From Streptomyces sp. NBC_01439 (GTDB lineage: Bacteria; Actinomycetota; Actinomycetes; Streptomycetales; Streptomycetaceae): 64,000 bases of DNA. Position 1 is the stretch's first letter; each line of letters opens with the position of its first letter. The notes under the pieces were generated by a model. That model ran no database searches. It was not told where the DNA came from and worked only from the letters and a program-made list of their open reading frames with translations. The position numbers and the translations under genes were made by a program. Positions 1 to 8,060 of this stretch are shown here, in pieces. The stretch lies in the NCBI RefSeq assembly GCF_036227605.1, contig NZ_CP109487.1, positions 7,799,001 through 7,863,000 on the forward strand. The letters are read 5' to 3'.

Positions 1-417
1 AGTCATCCACTCGGGCACGAACTCGGTCAGTACCCGGGACTCGTGGTCGAGGAAGCCGTAGCGCGCGTCGAGTAGCGCCTGCTGCTCCTTGACGGTCCGG
101 CTCGTCGCCGAGCTGTCCGTGAGGCCGAGCAGAAGGGACCGGCCCGTCGTCCTGTCACGGTTCACCCGCTCGATGTCCACGCCCGGCAGCTGGGCCAGCA
201 GCGCCGTGTGCTGTGCCGCGAGCTCGGTCTGGGCGTCGCTGAGGTTGCCTTCGAGCTTCTGAACGACCGCGTCGTCCTGGACGTCCGACGCAGCCGGAGC
301 GTCGCTGAGCAGGCTGGCTCCGAGCGTGACCACCGAGAGCGCGAGCAGCGCCCCGGTGCCGCCGAGCAGGATCCTCCCGGCGTGCAGTCGCAACTTGTCC
401 TTGGTCTCCTCGTTCAC
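1..417 (-). CDS. Bitopic membrane protein, secretion-apparatus family (partial)
   Basis: The 3' end runs off the left edge; 139 codons are visible. A GTG start at 417 overlaps the stop of the upstream gene by four bases (GTGA), so translation is probably coupled. The protein has a short charged N-terminal tail (VNEETKDKLRLHAGR), one membrane helix at about residues 16-38, then a heptad-like region (VQKLEGNLSDAQTELAAQH). This tail/helix/coil plan repeats in the next three genes upstream, so I read it as a paralogue in a conjugation or type IV secretion-like envelope complex. The family assignment is inference from architecture and context; no catalytic motif is visible. Confidence 0.7.
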   Translation of the reverse strand, partial: MNEETKDKLRLHAGRILLGGTGALLALSVVTLGASLLSDAPAASDVQDDAVVQKLEGNLSDAQTELAAQHTALLAQLPGVDIERVNRDRTTGRSLLLGLTDSSATSRTVKEQQALLDARYGFLDHESRVLTEFVPEWMT

Positions 418-1202
418 GGTGCCTTCACCTCCTGCTCCAGAGCCTCGCCCGTGGCCGTCGTACCGGTCTGGATGTTCACGAAGGCGTTGCGGACCAGGTC
501 GTAGTCGGCGCGGGCCCAGGCCAGCACCGCCGGCTTCTCGCCCGCACCGGTCCTGGTCTCCATCGCCAGCCAGGTCACCGCGATGGTGCCGTCGTCGTTG
601 ACCAGGTAAGGCGCCTGGACGGCCCACTCAAAGCCGGAGTTGAAGCTCATGGGGATCCCGACGCCGGCTGGTACGTCCTTGTCGCTGGCGAGCAGGTACC
701 ACGGGCCCAGGTCTCCCTGGTGTACCGAGGGGGCGAAGTAGGGGATGAGGTTGCGCAGCGTCGACTGAGACGTCGCCGCGTCGAGCTTGCCGCCGGCTGC
801 CGCCACGTTGGGCGTCAGGTAGCGGTAGTCGTTCTGCAGCTTCGCGACCTGACCAGCCGCCGTCAGGGCCGTGGTCAGACCACGCTCGGCGTCGCCGACC
901 TTCGGTAGCGCCGCGGTCTTCGCCTCGGTGATCCTGATCTGCTCCTGCAGAGAGGACATCTCCGGTACGGCCGTACCGCGCGCCGCGCTCTGGCCGCCGG
1001 AGATTCCTGCGGAGAGTACGAAGCACAGCAGTGCGCCGACACCCATGCTCAGGCCGGCCGCAAGGGTGGGCTTGCGCAGGATGCCCGCGGGCTCCGTGTG
1101 CTCAGGAGCGTCCGCGCCCTCCTGCGAGGACCCGGACGTCGCGACGAAGCGCGTCTTGCGTACCGTGGACCCGCTCGACTCCTCGGCCTGTGTCGATGCC
1201 AT
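414..1202 (-). CDS. Bitopic membrane protein, secretion-apparatus family
   Basis: 262 residues. The cytoplasmic tail of about 50 residues is Ser/Thr/Glu rich, followed by a membrane helix at about 49-70 (LAAGLSMGVGALLCFVLSAG), a coil (MSSLQEQIRITEAKTAALPK) and a roughly 150-residue extracellular domain with aromatic strands (GPWYLLASDKD, FEWAVQAPYLV, VTWLAMETRTG). This resembles the VirB8/TcpC or Mce-associated NTF2-like plan, though similarity is by pattern only. A 74-base gap separates it from the gene upstream, while the next gene overlaps its stop. Probably a structural subunit of an envelope-spanning transfer channel. Confidence 0.75.
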   Translation of the reverse strand: MASTQAEESSGSTVRKTRFVATSGSSQEGADAPEHTEPAGILRKPTLAAGLSMGVGALLCFVLSAGISGGQSAARGTAVPEMSSLQEQIRITEAKTAALPKVGDAERGLTTALTAAGQVAKLQNDYRYLTPNVAAAGGKLDAATSQSTLRNLIPYFAPSVHQGDLGPWYLLASDKDVPAGVGIPMSFNSGFEWAVQAPYLVNDDGTIAVTWLAMETRTGAGEKPAVLAWARADYDLVRNAFVNIQTGTTATGEALEQEVKAP

Positions 1203-1276
1203 TAGACCTCAACTCACCGTTCCACTCGAATATCAGCGCAACTCTATCAGCGAGGCGAGTCGAAAGGGAGTGTGAG

Positions 1277-1978
1277 TCATTTGGAATGGCGAGTCTCGCC
1301 GCTCGCCGGCACGCCGGAGAGGTTCGAGACCTTGCCCTGGGCGTCGACCGTGACGAAGAGCAGCGCGCGCCGGTGCGCCGTGACGCTGGCTTTGCTCGCC
1401 TTGTTCTGGGACGTCGCGTCGGAGGTGGCCTCGACGTCGGCAAGGACGGCGTAGGTGTAGACGCCCGCCTTGGCGTCGATGACCTCTATGTCCGGATCCG
1501 CGCCGAGGGTCGAGTTCAGGCCAACCGTGTCGATGTAGTAGTAGCGCCGCCCTTGGGAATCCTCGTTGAACCTCGACGGGGGCATGAACGACTTCAGGAA
1601 CATCTCGTTCTCGGTGAGGTCGAACCGACTCTTCAGTCTCTCGCGCGCAGCCTCGTAGCTCTGCCCCGAGTCCCACGTGAAGACCATCGAGAGCAGCGAC
1701 CTGATGCGCTCACCGTCGGTGCTCAGCCGGCTCTGGCTGACACCCAGGGCCGCCATGACGTCCGCGTTCGCCTGCTCGGCGCGACTCTTCTGGACTGCCG
1801 CCAGACGTCCCTCGACATCGTTGATCCGGGCTTCCTGCTCAACCACGGCCGCGTGCTGGCTGCTCCAGGTCGCTCCGCCAACCGTCGCGACGACCGCGAG
1901 GACCGCTGCCGTCCCCAGGACCGAGATGTTGCGCCGGAAGAATCCCCGCCGCGCGGGTGCTGCCGTCTGCTCCGTCAT
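1277..1978 (-). CDS. Bitopic membrane protein, secretion-apparatus family
   Basis: 233 residues from ATG at 1978, which overlaps the upstream stop as ATGA (1975-1978); a longer in-frame reading would run into the upstream gene and is not needed. A basic tail (TAAPARRGFFRRN) precedes a membrane helix at about 17-38 and the coil VEQEARINDVEGRLAAVQKS, then an extracellular domain ending in a strand-rich region (HRRALLFVTVDAQGKVSNLS). Same plan as its neighbours, with a shorter tail. Positive charges before the helix predict cytoplasmic-in topology. Function is inferred from the cluster. Confidence 0.78.
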   Translation of the reverse strand: MTEQTAAPARRGFFRRNISVLGTAAVLAVVATVGGATWSSQHAAVVEQEARINDVEGRLAAVQKSRAEQANADVMAALGVSQSRLSTDGERIRSLLSMVFTWDSGQSYEAARERLKSRFDLTENEMFLKSFMPPSRFNEDSQGRRYYYIDTVGLNSTLGADPDIEVIDAKAGVYTYAVLADVEATSDATSQNKASKASVTAHRRALLFVTVDAQGKVSNLSGVPASGETRHSK

Positions 1979-2958
1979 CGCTTCCCGCCCTCCTCCTGTG
2001 TGCCCGTGCCGCTGAGCTCGGGTACTCCGGACCCGGCCGGCATCTTGACCGCCGGGTTCTCGTACTGAGCCCCGGCGGCGGTTACCACGAGGGCCAAGTG
2101 GTCGAAGGCCCCCGCCGTGCCGTTGCGCACGTAGCGCGCGCTCGCCCAGGCGAGCACCTCGCCGCTCGTCGTGTCCCGGCACAGCCAGACGACCCTTGCC
2201 TGGTTCGTCGCGCCCGGGCCGCCCTTCACGCTCAGATCGGGCATCACCGTCTCGACCTTCCATGCGTACGTGCTCGGGGCGGCTGCCTTCTCGCCGTCAT
2301 AGCGGATGTACCAGGCGTGGCGCGGATCGATCTCGGTGGTCGCATCGAACGGCGTCAGTGACGAGGTGCTGTACGCCTCCTTGTCGCTGACGAGGAAGGA
2401 GTCCTTGCCGAAGAGCGGCGCCAGGTCCCGTCGGTGCTCGACGATTTCCAACGTGGCCTGGTTCGGAGCCCCGTTGTTCGTGCTGGGCTGGACACTGGCC
2501 TGGTGGTACAGCGTGGCGAAGGTCTGCTCGCCCGCCGCGACCTTCTTCGCGTCGGCGGCTGCCGCCTCGGCGAGCTTCGACAACTGCGCGCCGGCGTCCG
2601 CCTTCACGGGCGTGGACTGGGCATCGTCCAACTGTTCCTCGAGCTGGACGATCCGGGCCTCGTTGTCCGCTGTGGTCGCCTTGAAGCTCTCTCCGGTCAC
2701 GCCCGTAGCGACGACCAGGGCGAGGATCCCGGTACTCATCACCGCGGTGAGGCCACGGCGGAGCAGGCGCGCGTTGTCCGCTGGGGCGCGGGCCTGGCCC
2801 TTCTCGCGCTGGCGCATCATCCAGCCCGCGAAGCGCTCTTCGAGCTCAACTCCGGTGACCTTCGTGTGCGTCTTCGATGCCGCGGGCTTCTTCTCGGGCA
2901 TCGACTCGCTCTCCCGCTCCGATCCGGTGCTCTCGGACTCGTCAGGGGGTGTCGTCAC
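1975..2958 (-). CDS. Bitopic membrane protein, secretion-apparatus family
   Basis: 327 residues from GTG at 2958, chosen because AGGAG lies seven bases upstream; an ATG at 2988 in the same frame lacks a ribosome-binding site. The tail is long and charged (about 90 residues, Glu/Ser rich then Arg/Lys rich), the membrane helix is at about 80-100 (GLTAVMSTGILALVVATGV), followed by the coil EARIVQLEEQLDDAQ and a C-terminal domain ending in an acidic segment (GSGVPELSGTGTQEEGG). First gene after the terminator at 3090-3129, so it likely opens its own transcription unit. Largest of the four paralogous-looking proteins. Confidence 0.75.
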   Translation of the reverse strand: MTTPPDESESTGSERESESMPEKKPAASKTHTKVTGVELEERFAGWMMRQREKGQARAPADNARLLRRGLTAVMSTGILALVVATGVTGESFKATTADNEARIVQLEEQLDDAQSTPVKADAGAQLSKLAEAAAADAKKVAAGEQTFATLYHQASVQPSTNNGAPNQATLEIVEHRRDLAPLFGKDSFLVSDKEAYSTSSLTPFDATTEIDPRHAWYIRYDGEKAAAPSTYAWKVETVMPDLSVKGGPGATNQARVVWLCRDTTSGEVLAWASARYVRNGTAGAFDHLALVVTAAGAQYENPAVKMPAGSGVPELSGTGTQEEGGKR

Positions 2959-3089
2959 GGAACGCTCCTCACTCCGCATTGTCCTCATAAACGACTCGAG
3001 CCTATATCAAAAGCCATTCGCGGCCGAGTCTGAATCCATTCAGTGAGGGCATCGAAGGTGGGACTGGCGCGCGGGCCTGACTCGGACAC

Positions 3090-3129
3090 GAAGAAGCCGG
3101 TGCCCGGATCGCCGAGCACCGGCTTCTTC
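3090..3129 (-). terminator. Intrinsic-type terminator
   Basis: A perfect 14-bp inverted repeat (GAAGAAGCCGGTGC at 3090-3103 and its complement at 3116-3129) with a 12-base loop, 22 bases past the stop of the 863-residue gene. It separates the lysozyme/CHAP gene from the four bitopic-protein genes. Confidence 0.75.
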
Positions 3130-3151
3130 CTCCCAGGTCAGATGCCGCGCA

Positions 3152-5743
3152 TCAGGCCGTCTTGATCTTGTCGGAGGTGAGCATCGCATCCGACATGTCC
3201 ACGAACTTCCAGCCCTCGGCAGCCAGCCGCGCTGCGCTGTCGACGCGGACCCGGCCCATGTAGGCGCAGTAGCCAGCCTCACCGACGATGACCTTGTCCC
3301 CTTGGACGCCGAGCACCACGAGGGTGTGGCCGACGGGAGTGGACCCCGGCCCGGACCCGACCGAGTAGGGGACAGGGGTCGACAGCATCGTCTTGCCGGT
3401 CCCCTGTGCGATCGAGTAGGCCGTCTGCTTGCCATCACCGGCCGGGTAGGCCTGGAACGTCGTGTACTTGTTCACGAAGTAGGTCGAGAAGCTCACGCAG
3501 TTCATTGCGTGGTTGTCGCCGCAGGAACCGGGGCCGCCGCCCGGACCGTACCGGTCGTCGAGGAACTTGTCGCCCTCCTTGTTGAAGAGGTCGACGAGGG
3601 CCTGGGCCTCCTCCTGCGTCATCCCGCCGTCTTTCAGCGAGACAGAACTGCCGGTGGAGGTGCAGTTTCCCAGGATCGTGTCGATCCCGTTCGCTATGTT
3701 CTCGATGATCCCGCCGACGATGTCCTCGACGCCACCCACGATCGAGCTGTCGACCGACCAGCCGCTCATCTTGCCGAACCACATCTCGGCCTTGTCGCCT
3801 CGTGCAGAGATCCCGGCCGCGCCGTCAGCGGAGCGCTCCCAGTTCTCGTGAAAGTGCAGCGCTGCCGCACGCGGCGAGCCCTGCGACTTCCTGAGCATGT
3901 CCTTGAAGACCGCAACGTCGCCCGGGTTGTCACCATCGACCATGAAGGCCAACTGGGCCTTGATCGTGAACCAGTCGACGCCCTTGCCGTTCGCGTACTG
4001 GCGCAGCAGCGTGTTGCGGCCGAACGTCCACTGCCCGAGACCGATACCGTTGTCCGTGTTCTGCGCGGCGCTGGCCTTCGCGGCGGTCATGGCATACGTC
4101 CCCGTCGGAAAGTTCTGCACACTCGTCGGGTCGATCCCAGACTCCTGCGACCAGTTTCCGAGGATGCCCGCGATGTTCGCCTTCGGCATCCCCCAGCTGC
4201 TGAGTACCGAGTAGATCTCCTTGGCGTTCTTCTCCACGTCCGCCGGGACGGTGGCACCGGAACCGTTGCCGACGCTACCCGCGTTGACGACGCACGCCGC
4301 CCTGTTCGCGTTGATGCGTCCCTCGGTCAACGCCGTCGAGTTGAGGACACCGGTCAAGACCGTGCCCAGCAGGGCCACGGTGGCGGTCATCGCGACCACA
4401 CCCGACAGCGCTGCCGCTACAGGGGCCATCGTCGCAGTGACGGTGATGCCCAGGATCGCGCCGGCCCCCTTGGCCAGGAAGCTGCCGATCGCCATGAACG
4501 GCGCAGCGATCGCGTGAGCAACCGCCTTGACGACGTTGACGATGAGCATCCACAGCAGCTTCCCGGCGTTGACGGCCATCGCCATGGCTGCGAAGAACAT
4601 GGACTTGAGCCAGTTCAGTAAGGCCATGGCCATGATTACGCCCACGGCTGGCGGAGCAGCCGCCGCACCACCGCCGACGGCGACGCCCTTGGCCGCCTTC
4701 GAGCCCAGGCCCTCGTCGTCCTTCGTCGCACTGCGCTCGTAGCCCGTGCCGCCGACACCCAGCTCGCGCTGGTCGGCCGGCTTGGCGTCCGGGCTGCCGC
4801 CGGTGGCCTTGGACACGCCCTTGACCGCGTCCTGGGCCCCCTCGACAGCGACGTTCTTCGCTGCGCCAACGGCGGCTCCCGGAAGCCCGCCAGCCTGTGC
4901 GCCGGCCACGGCACCGGAGACAGCAGCTCCCGCGTAACGCCCGACGTTACGACGGGTCGCGCTGCTGCCGTCTCCTTCGATCGCCTTCTGGGTCGCGCCT
5001 CCGGCCAGGTTCCCGGCGACGCCGTTCATACCCTGCTTGAACGTTGCCCCGGCATTCGCGGCCCCGGCTGTCTTGCCTGCGGTGCCTGCGGTGCCTGCGG
5101 TGCCTGCGGTGCCTGCGGTGCCTGCGCTGTCCGGTATCTTCGGCCCAGCCCCCGACGTCTTCGGCCCAGCCTCCGGGATCTTTGGTGCAGTGTTCGCCGC
5201 ATCAGATGGGGCAGAAGGGCGGATCGTTGCCCCGGCATTTGCGGCCCCGGCTGTCTTGCCTGTGGTGCCTGCGCTGTCCGGTGTCTTCGGCCTAGCCCCC
5301 GACCTCTTCGGTGCAGTGTTCGCCGCACCCGATGGCGCAGAAGGGCGGATCGTTGCCCCGGCATTTGCGGCCCCGGCTGTCTTGCCTGTGGTGCCTGCGC
5401 TGTCCGGTGTCTTCGGCCCAGCCCCCGACGTCTTCGGCCCAGCCTCCGGGATCTTCGGCGCAATGTTCGCCGCGCCGGAAGGACCGGAAGGACTGGAAGG
5501 ACCGGAAGGATTGGAAGGACCGGAAGGATTGGAAGGGTCGGAAGGACCGGAAGGATCAGCTTCCCGCCCCGGGAGCTGCTTGAGCCCGGTGGCCTTGCCC
5601 TCCGGAGGCTTCCTGATGCCCTCCTTGTGGCCGAGGCTCTTGGCCCCGCGACCCTGCCGAGGTACCCCCTGACTCACCGACGTGTCCGGCCGGTCCTTCG
5701 TCGTCCCCTTCTTGGAGCTCCGATTCGGTTGGTCGGCGGCCAT
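3152..5743 (-). CDS. Polytopic membrane protein with lysozyme-like and CHAP-like domains
   Basis: 863 residues. Residues 1-260 are low complexity: GPS-type triplets, then 42-residue repeats (GATIRPSAPSGAANTAPK) and AGT repeats. A Gly/Ala-rich stretch leads to several hydrophobic helices at about 360-480. Then comes a phage-tail-lysozyme-like domain (AGILGNWSQESGIDPTSVQN, with a candidate catalytic Glu, about 540-670), and a C-terminal CHAP/amidase-like domain (about 720-863) with candidate Cys in MNCVSFSTYFV and His in VGHTLVVLGV. Such two-domain hydrolases open the cell wall for type IV secretion machines (VirB1/TcpG-like role). The ribosome-binding site is AGGAAA. It lies just downstream of the pilin-like and 434-residue genes, which supports a transfer apparatus. 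Confidence 0.82.
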   Translation of the reverse strand: MAADQPNRSSKKGTTKDRPDTSVSQGVPRQGRGAKSLGHKEGIRKPPEGKATGLKQLPGREADPSGPSDPSNPSGPSNPSGPSSPSGPSGAANIAPKIPEAGPKTSGAGPKTPDSAGTTGKTAGAANAGATIRPSAPSGAANTAPKRSGARPKTPDSAGTTGKTAGAANAGATIRPSAPSDAANTAPKIPEAGPKTSGAGPKIPDSAGTAGTAGTAGTAGTAGKTAGAANAGATFKQGMNGVAGNLAGGATQKAIEGDGSSATRRNVGRYAGAAVSGAVAGAQAGGLPGAAVGAAKNVAVEGAQDAVKGVSKATGGSPDAKPADQRELGVGGTGYERSATKDDEGLGSKAAKGVAVGGGAAAAPPAVGVIMAMALLNWLKSMFFAAMAMAVNAGKLLWMLIVNVVKAVAHAIAAPFMAIGSFLAKGAGAILGITVTATMAPVAAALSGVVAMTATVALLGTVLTGVLNSTALTEGRINANRAACVVNAGSVGNGSGATVPADVEKNAKEIYSVLSSWGMPKANIAGILGNWSQESGIDPTSVQNFPTGTYAMTAAKASAAQNTDNGIGLGQWTFGRNTLLRQYANGKGVDWFTIKAQLAFMVDGDNPGDVAVFKDMLRKSQGSPRAAALHFHENWERSADGAAGISARGDKAEMWFGKMSGWSVDSSIVGGVEDIVGGIIENIANGIDTILGNCTSTGSSVSLKDGGMTQEEAQALVDLFNKEGDKFLDDRYGPGGGPGSCGDNHAMNCVSFSTYFVNKYTTFQAYPAGDGKQTAYSIAQGTGKTMLSTPVPYSVGSGPGSTPVGHTLVVLGVQGDKVIVGEAGYCAYMGRVRVDSAARLAAEGWKFVDMSDAMLTSDKIKTA
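5057..5560. repeat. In-frame coding tandem repeats
   Basis: Three repeat classes lie inside the 863-residue gene: a 9-bp unit (GGTGCCTGC type, about six copies, about 5070-5127), a 126-bp unit (copies beginning at about 5211 and 5337, plus a related earlier one), and a degenerate 9-bp GGACCGGAA-type array at about 5480-5560. All unit lengths are multiples of three, so copy changes keep the reading frame. Confidence 0.85.
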
Positions 5744-5800
5744 GCTGTTTTCCTTTCCGGCTCAATCCAGGTAGCAGGGTGCGACACTTCCCCGCCGCAC

Positions 5801-7105
5801 TCAGTGGAGCGTTGTGAGGAAGTCCTTGTCGTCGCGAATGGTGCTGTTGGACTGCACGTCTCGCAGGCTCACGTCCAGTCGGAGTAGGTCGAGGGAGAGA
5901 TCCGACTGGTACTTGGACTTGTTCCCTGAGTAGTTCTGATAGGCCTGTGAAAGGTTGTTCATGATGTTCATGAGCGGACGCATCGTCACGTCAGAGGACT
6001 GGTAGTCCTTGGTGAGGCTGGTGCCGTCCGAGAGAATCCACTGCATGTCCGAGATCTGCTGGCTCGTCGGATCTGAGCCCTCGTCACGCTTCTTGGTGAA
6101 GAGCTGGGCGTAGCTCTGTCCGGCTGGCGTCAGGGCATCGAGGTAGCCGTCGTAGACGTTGCCCGTACGCCAGTTGAGGTCGAAGCCGCCGGGGGCGACG
6201 TGCTTGGTCTGCAGCGCCAGCGTCGAGACGCCGTCCTTTGCCTCGGTTGCGGAGGCACCCGTGATCTTGTCGGCGGCGATCGAGGCCGGAACGGTCGGCG
6301 GACGCAGGAACAACCCGTCGATCTTCGTCGTCTGCAGGTCGGACGTATAAGACCGGATCTGCGTCAGATTCGCGCGCATCTCGACGAGCTTCTGGTCCAG
6401 GGCGTTCCTGGCCTCGGTCTCCTTCGCCTTGAGTGCGACCCCGTAGTAGGCCTGCGCGGGATCGAAGGTCGGAGCGTTGAGCGCCGCGATCTTCTGGACC
6501 CCGGACGCGCCGGGGTTGAAGAAGACCCGCCACTGGTCGTACTTGGAGAAGGTCTCGTCGCCGGCCAGCTTTCCGCTGCTCTGCTTCTGCTCCGCTTTGG
6601 GCGTGGTGAGTTCGGCATTCGCACGGACCGTCAGATTCAACACCTGGCGGTCGAAGGGCCGGTCGGCGTTCAGGAGGACCCCGATGTAGCCGGTCGAGCC
6701 GAAGGCGTAGAGGGAGCCCTTGATCCCGCTGGTGCTGACCGGCTCGGTGTTGAGCGAGGTGTCCGACCCGAGCAGGAACGCCCTGTAGTCCGCGGCGTTG
6801 TACGAGATCTGAGCGGTCGGGCTGAAGTGCATCATCACGAGCGCCTTGTTGCCGCTCTCGTTGGTGTAGACCCCGTCTACGGTGCCTTCGAGATTCGTCT
6901 TCGACGTTTTGAAGTCGCTGGTGTACAGCGCCGTCTGCGACAGCGAGTCACGCTCCGCCTGGTATGCCGAGACCCCTGATGCGCTGATCGTGATCGCGCC
7001 CGTGACCGCGAAGATGCTGAAGAACACCCCGAAACGCTCGATCGCGTGGTGCGAGTCAAGCTTGAACTTCCTACTGAAGGCCAGCGCCTTGTCCTTGATC
7101 CCCAT
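5801..7105 (-). CDS. Bitopic membrane protein of secretion-like cluster
   Basis: 434 residues. N-terminal tail of about 24 residues, then one membrane helix (RFGVFFSIFAVTGAITISAS, about 24-45) and a roughly 390-residue extracellular domain. This contains a helical segment (ARNALDQKLVEMRANLTQIR) and a C-terminal helical region (MRPLMNIMNNLSQAYQNY). No enzyme motif is visible and I do not recognise a family. It sits between the pilin-like gene and the wall-hydrolase gene on the same strand, so it is probably a structural part of the same envelope machine. A strong hairpin lies between it and the pilin-like gene. Confidence 0.75.
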   Translation of the reverse strand: MGIKDKALAFSRKFKLDSHHAIERFGVFFSIFAVTGAITISASGVSAYQAERDSLSQTALYTSDFKTSKTNLEGTVDGVYTNESGNKALVMMHFSPTAQISYNAADYRAFLLGSDTSLNTEPVSTSGIKGSLYAFGSTGYIGVLLNADRPFDRQVLNLTVRANAELTTPKAEQKQSSGKLAGDETFSKYDQWRVFFNPGASGVQKIAALNAPTFDPAQAYYGVALKAKETEARNALDQKLVEMRANLTQIRSYTSDLQTTKIDGLFLRPPTVPASIAADKITGASATEAKDGVSTLALQTKHVAPGGFDLNWRTGNVYDGYLDALTPAGQSYAQLFTKKRDEGSDPTSQQISDMQWILSDGTSLTKDYQSSDVTMRPLMNIMNNLSQAYQNYSGNKSKYQSDLSLDLLRLDVSLRDVQSNSTIRDDKDFLTTLH

Positions 7106-7151
7106 GTTCTGCTCTCTTTCGCGCGTGCACCGTGCCGTGAGCCCGGATATG

Positions 7152-7198
7152 GCGAACCGGGTCGGAAGAGGCCTGGCGCCTCAACCGACCCGGTTCGC
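7152..7198 (-). terminator. Strong hairpin between pilin-like gene and next gene
   Basis: A perfect 14-bp stem (GCGAACCGGGTCGG at 7152-7165 with its complement at 7185-7198) encloses a second small stem (GAGGC/GCCTC). It sits 46 bases past the pilin-like stop and before the 434-residue gene. Likely a partial terminator or RNA-stabilising element that keeps pilin-like expression above that of downstream genes. Confidence 0.65.
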
Positions 7199-7243
7199 TC
7201 GATGCCTTTGTCACCGTTCGTGTGCGCAGTCCGTGACGGCCTC

Positions 7244-7636
7244 CTACTTGGAAGGGCCGCTCAGGAATCCGCTGAGCTGGTCGACGGTCTGCACGATCAC
7301 CGTGGCGCCGCCGAGATCCGTGATGGTCTTCTGGCCGCCGGAGCCGATCGTCGAGATCAGCGTCCACCCGCCGGTGCTCAAAGCTCCGCCGACGAGGATG
7401 AGGAGCGCGATCGTGCCCCAGCCCTGCTGTTGGCCAGCGGACTGCGGGTTGGCCATCAGCTTCTTGATCAAGAGCACGCCGCCCCAGACCAGGCCGACAA
7501 CACCGAGCAGCATGAGTACAGAGCCTCCCCAGAGCTGGACCTGGGACTTGGCGTTCGTCAGGAAGCTGGTCAGGTCCCAGGCGGCGCTCGGCAGGGATGC
7601 CTGTGTGAGGACGGCTGCCCCGTAGGTGTTCGGCAT
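7244..7636 (-). CDS. Small two-helix membrane protein, pilin-like
   Basis: 130 residues with two hydrophobic helices at about 35-58 (QLWGGSVLMLLGVVGLVWGG) and about 75-95 (GTIALLILVGGALSTGGWTL), joined by a short polar loop (KKLMANPQSAGQQQG). This size and layout match VirB2/TrbC-type pilins and similar small subunits of Gram-positive type IV systems; the assignment is by architecture, not by sequence match. First gene of the minus-strand cluster, with a good ribosome-binding site (GAGGAAAG) and a promoter at 7775-7802. No classical signal peptide is evident. Confidence 0.72.
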   Translation of the reverse strand: MPNTYGAAVLTQASLPSAAWDLTSFLTNAKSQVQLWGGSVLMLLGVVGLVWGGVLLIKKLMANPQSAGQQQGWGTIALLILVGGALSTGGWTLISTIGSGGQKTITDLGGATVIVQTVDQLSGFLSGPSK

Positions 7637-7774
7637 ACTTCTTTCCTCTCGCCTTTCGATTCATTCAGTGACGTGACGTCGAGTCGCAAGGCAGCAAGCT
7701 CGGACTGCCTACCACGGCAGGTGGCGATAGGAGCTGAAGTCATCGACGGGATCCGTCGACTCCTCTTGCTGACT

Positions 7775-7802
7775 CGTATACGTGTGCATCTTGAGTGGTC
7801 AA
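7775..7802 (-). promoter_or_regulatory. Sigma-70-type promoter of the secretion-like cluster
   Basis: On the minus strand TTGACC (7802-7797), a 16-base spacer and TATACG (7780-7775) form a good -35/-10 pair about 140 bases before the pilin-like start codon. Confidence 0.6.
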
Positions 7803-7807
7803 TCTAC

Positions 7808-7856
7808 ACCATTCGAATGGTAGGGCGTAGGGGCGCGCTAGGGTCTATCGATAGAC
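7808..7856. promoter_or_regulatory. Two perfect palindromes, candidate operators
   Basis: ACCATTCGAATGGT (7808-7821) and GTCTATCGATAGAC (7843-7856) are perfect 14-bp palindromes with centres 35 bp apart. The first abuts the -35 of the minus-strand promoter. They lie between the secretion-like cluster and the divergent XRE gene, whose product is the obvious candidate ligand. Confidence 0.6.
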
Positions 7857-8060
7857 TGCTGAAAGAGGCCCGGAAGTGGGGTGGGTCGACGTTGCGGCGC
7901 GTGGCCGTGGAGGTGCGGCGGGTGCCTGTGGAATCCGCAGTGCGAGATGTATGATGTGCTGATCTAGCACTGCCGCGACGCTGGCCAGCTCGATTCCGAG
8001 GTGGGCCGCCCCCACCTACCCCCGTCGATCGCGATCTTGACCAGGAAGTGCCAAACCGCC

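Noticed and set aside
5480..5560. Possible CRISPR-like array
   Set aside because: Units are 9 bp, contiguous, in frame within a gene, and have no spacers; it is a coding tandem repeat.
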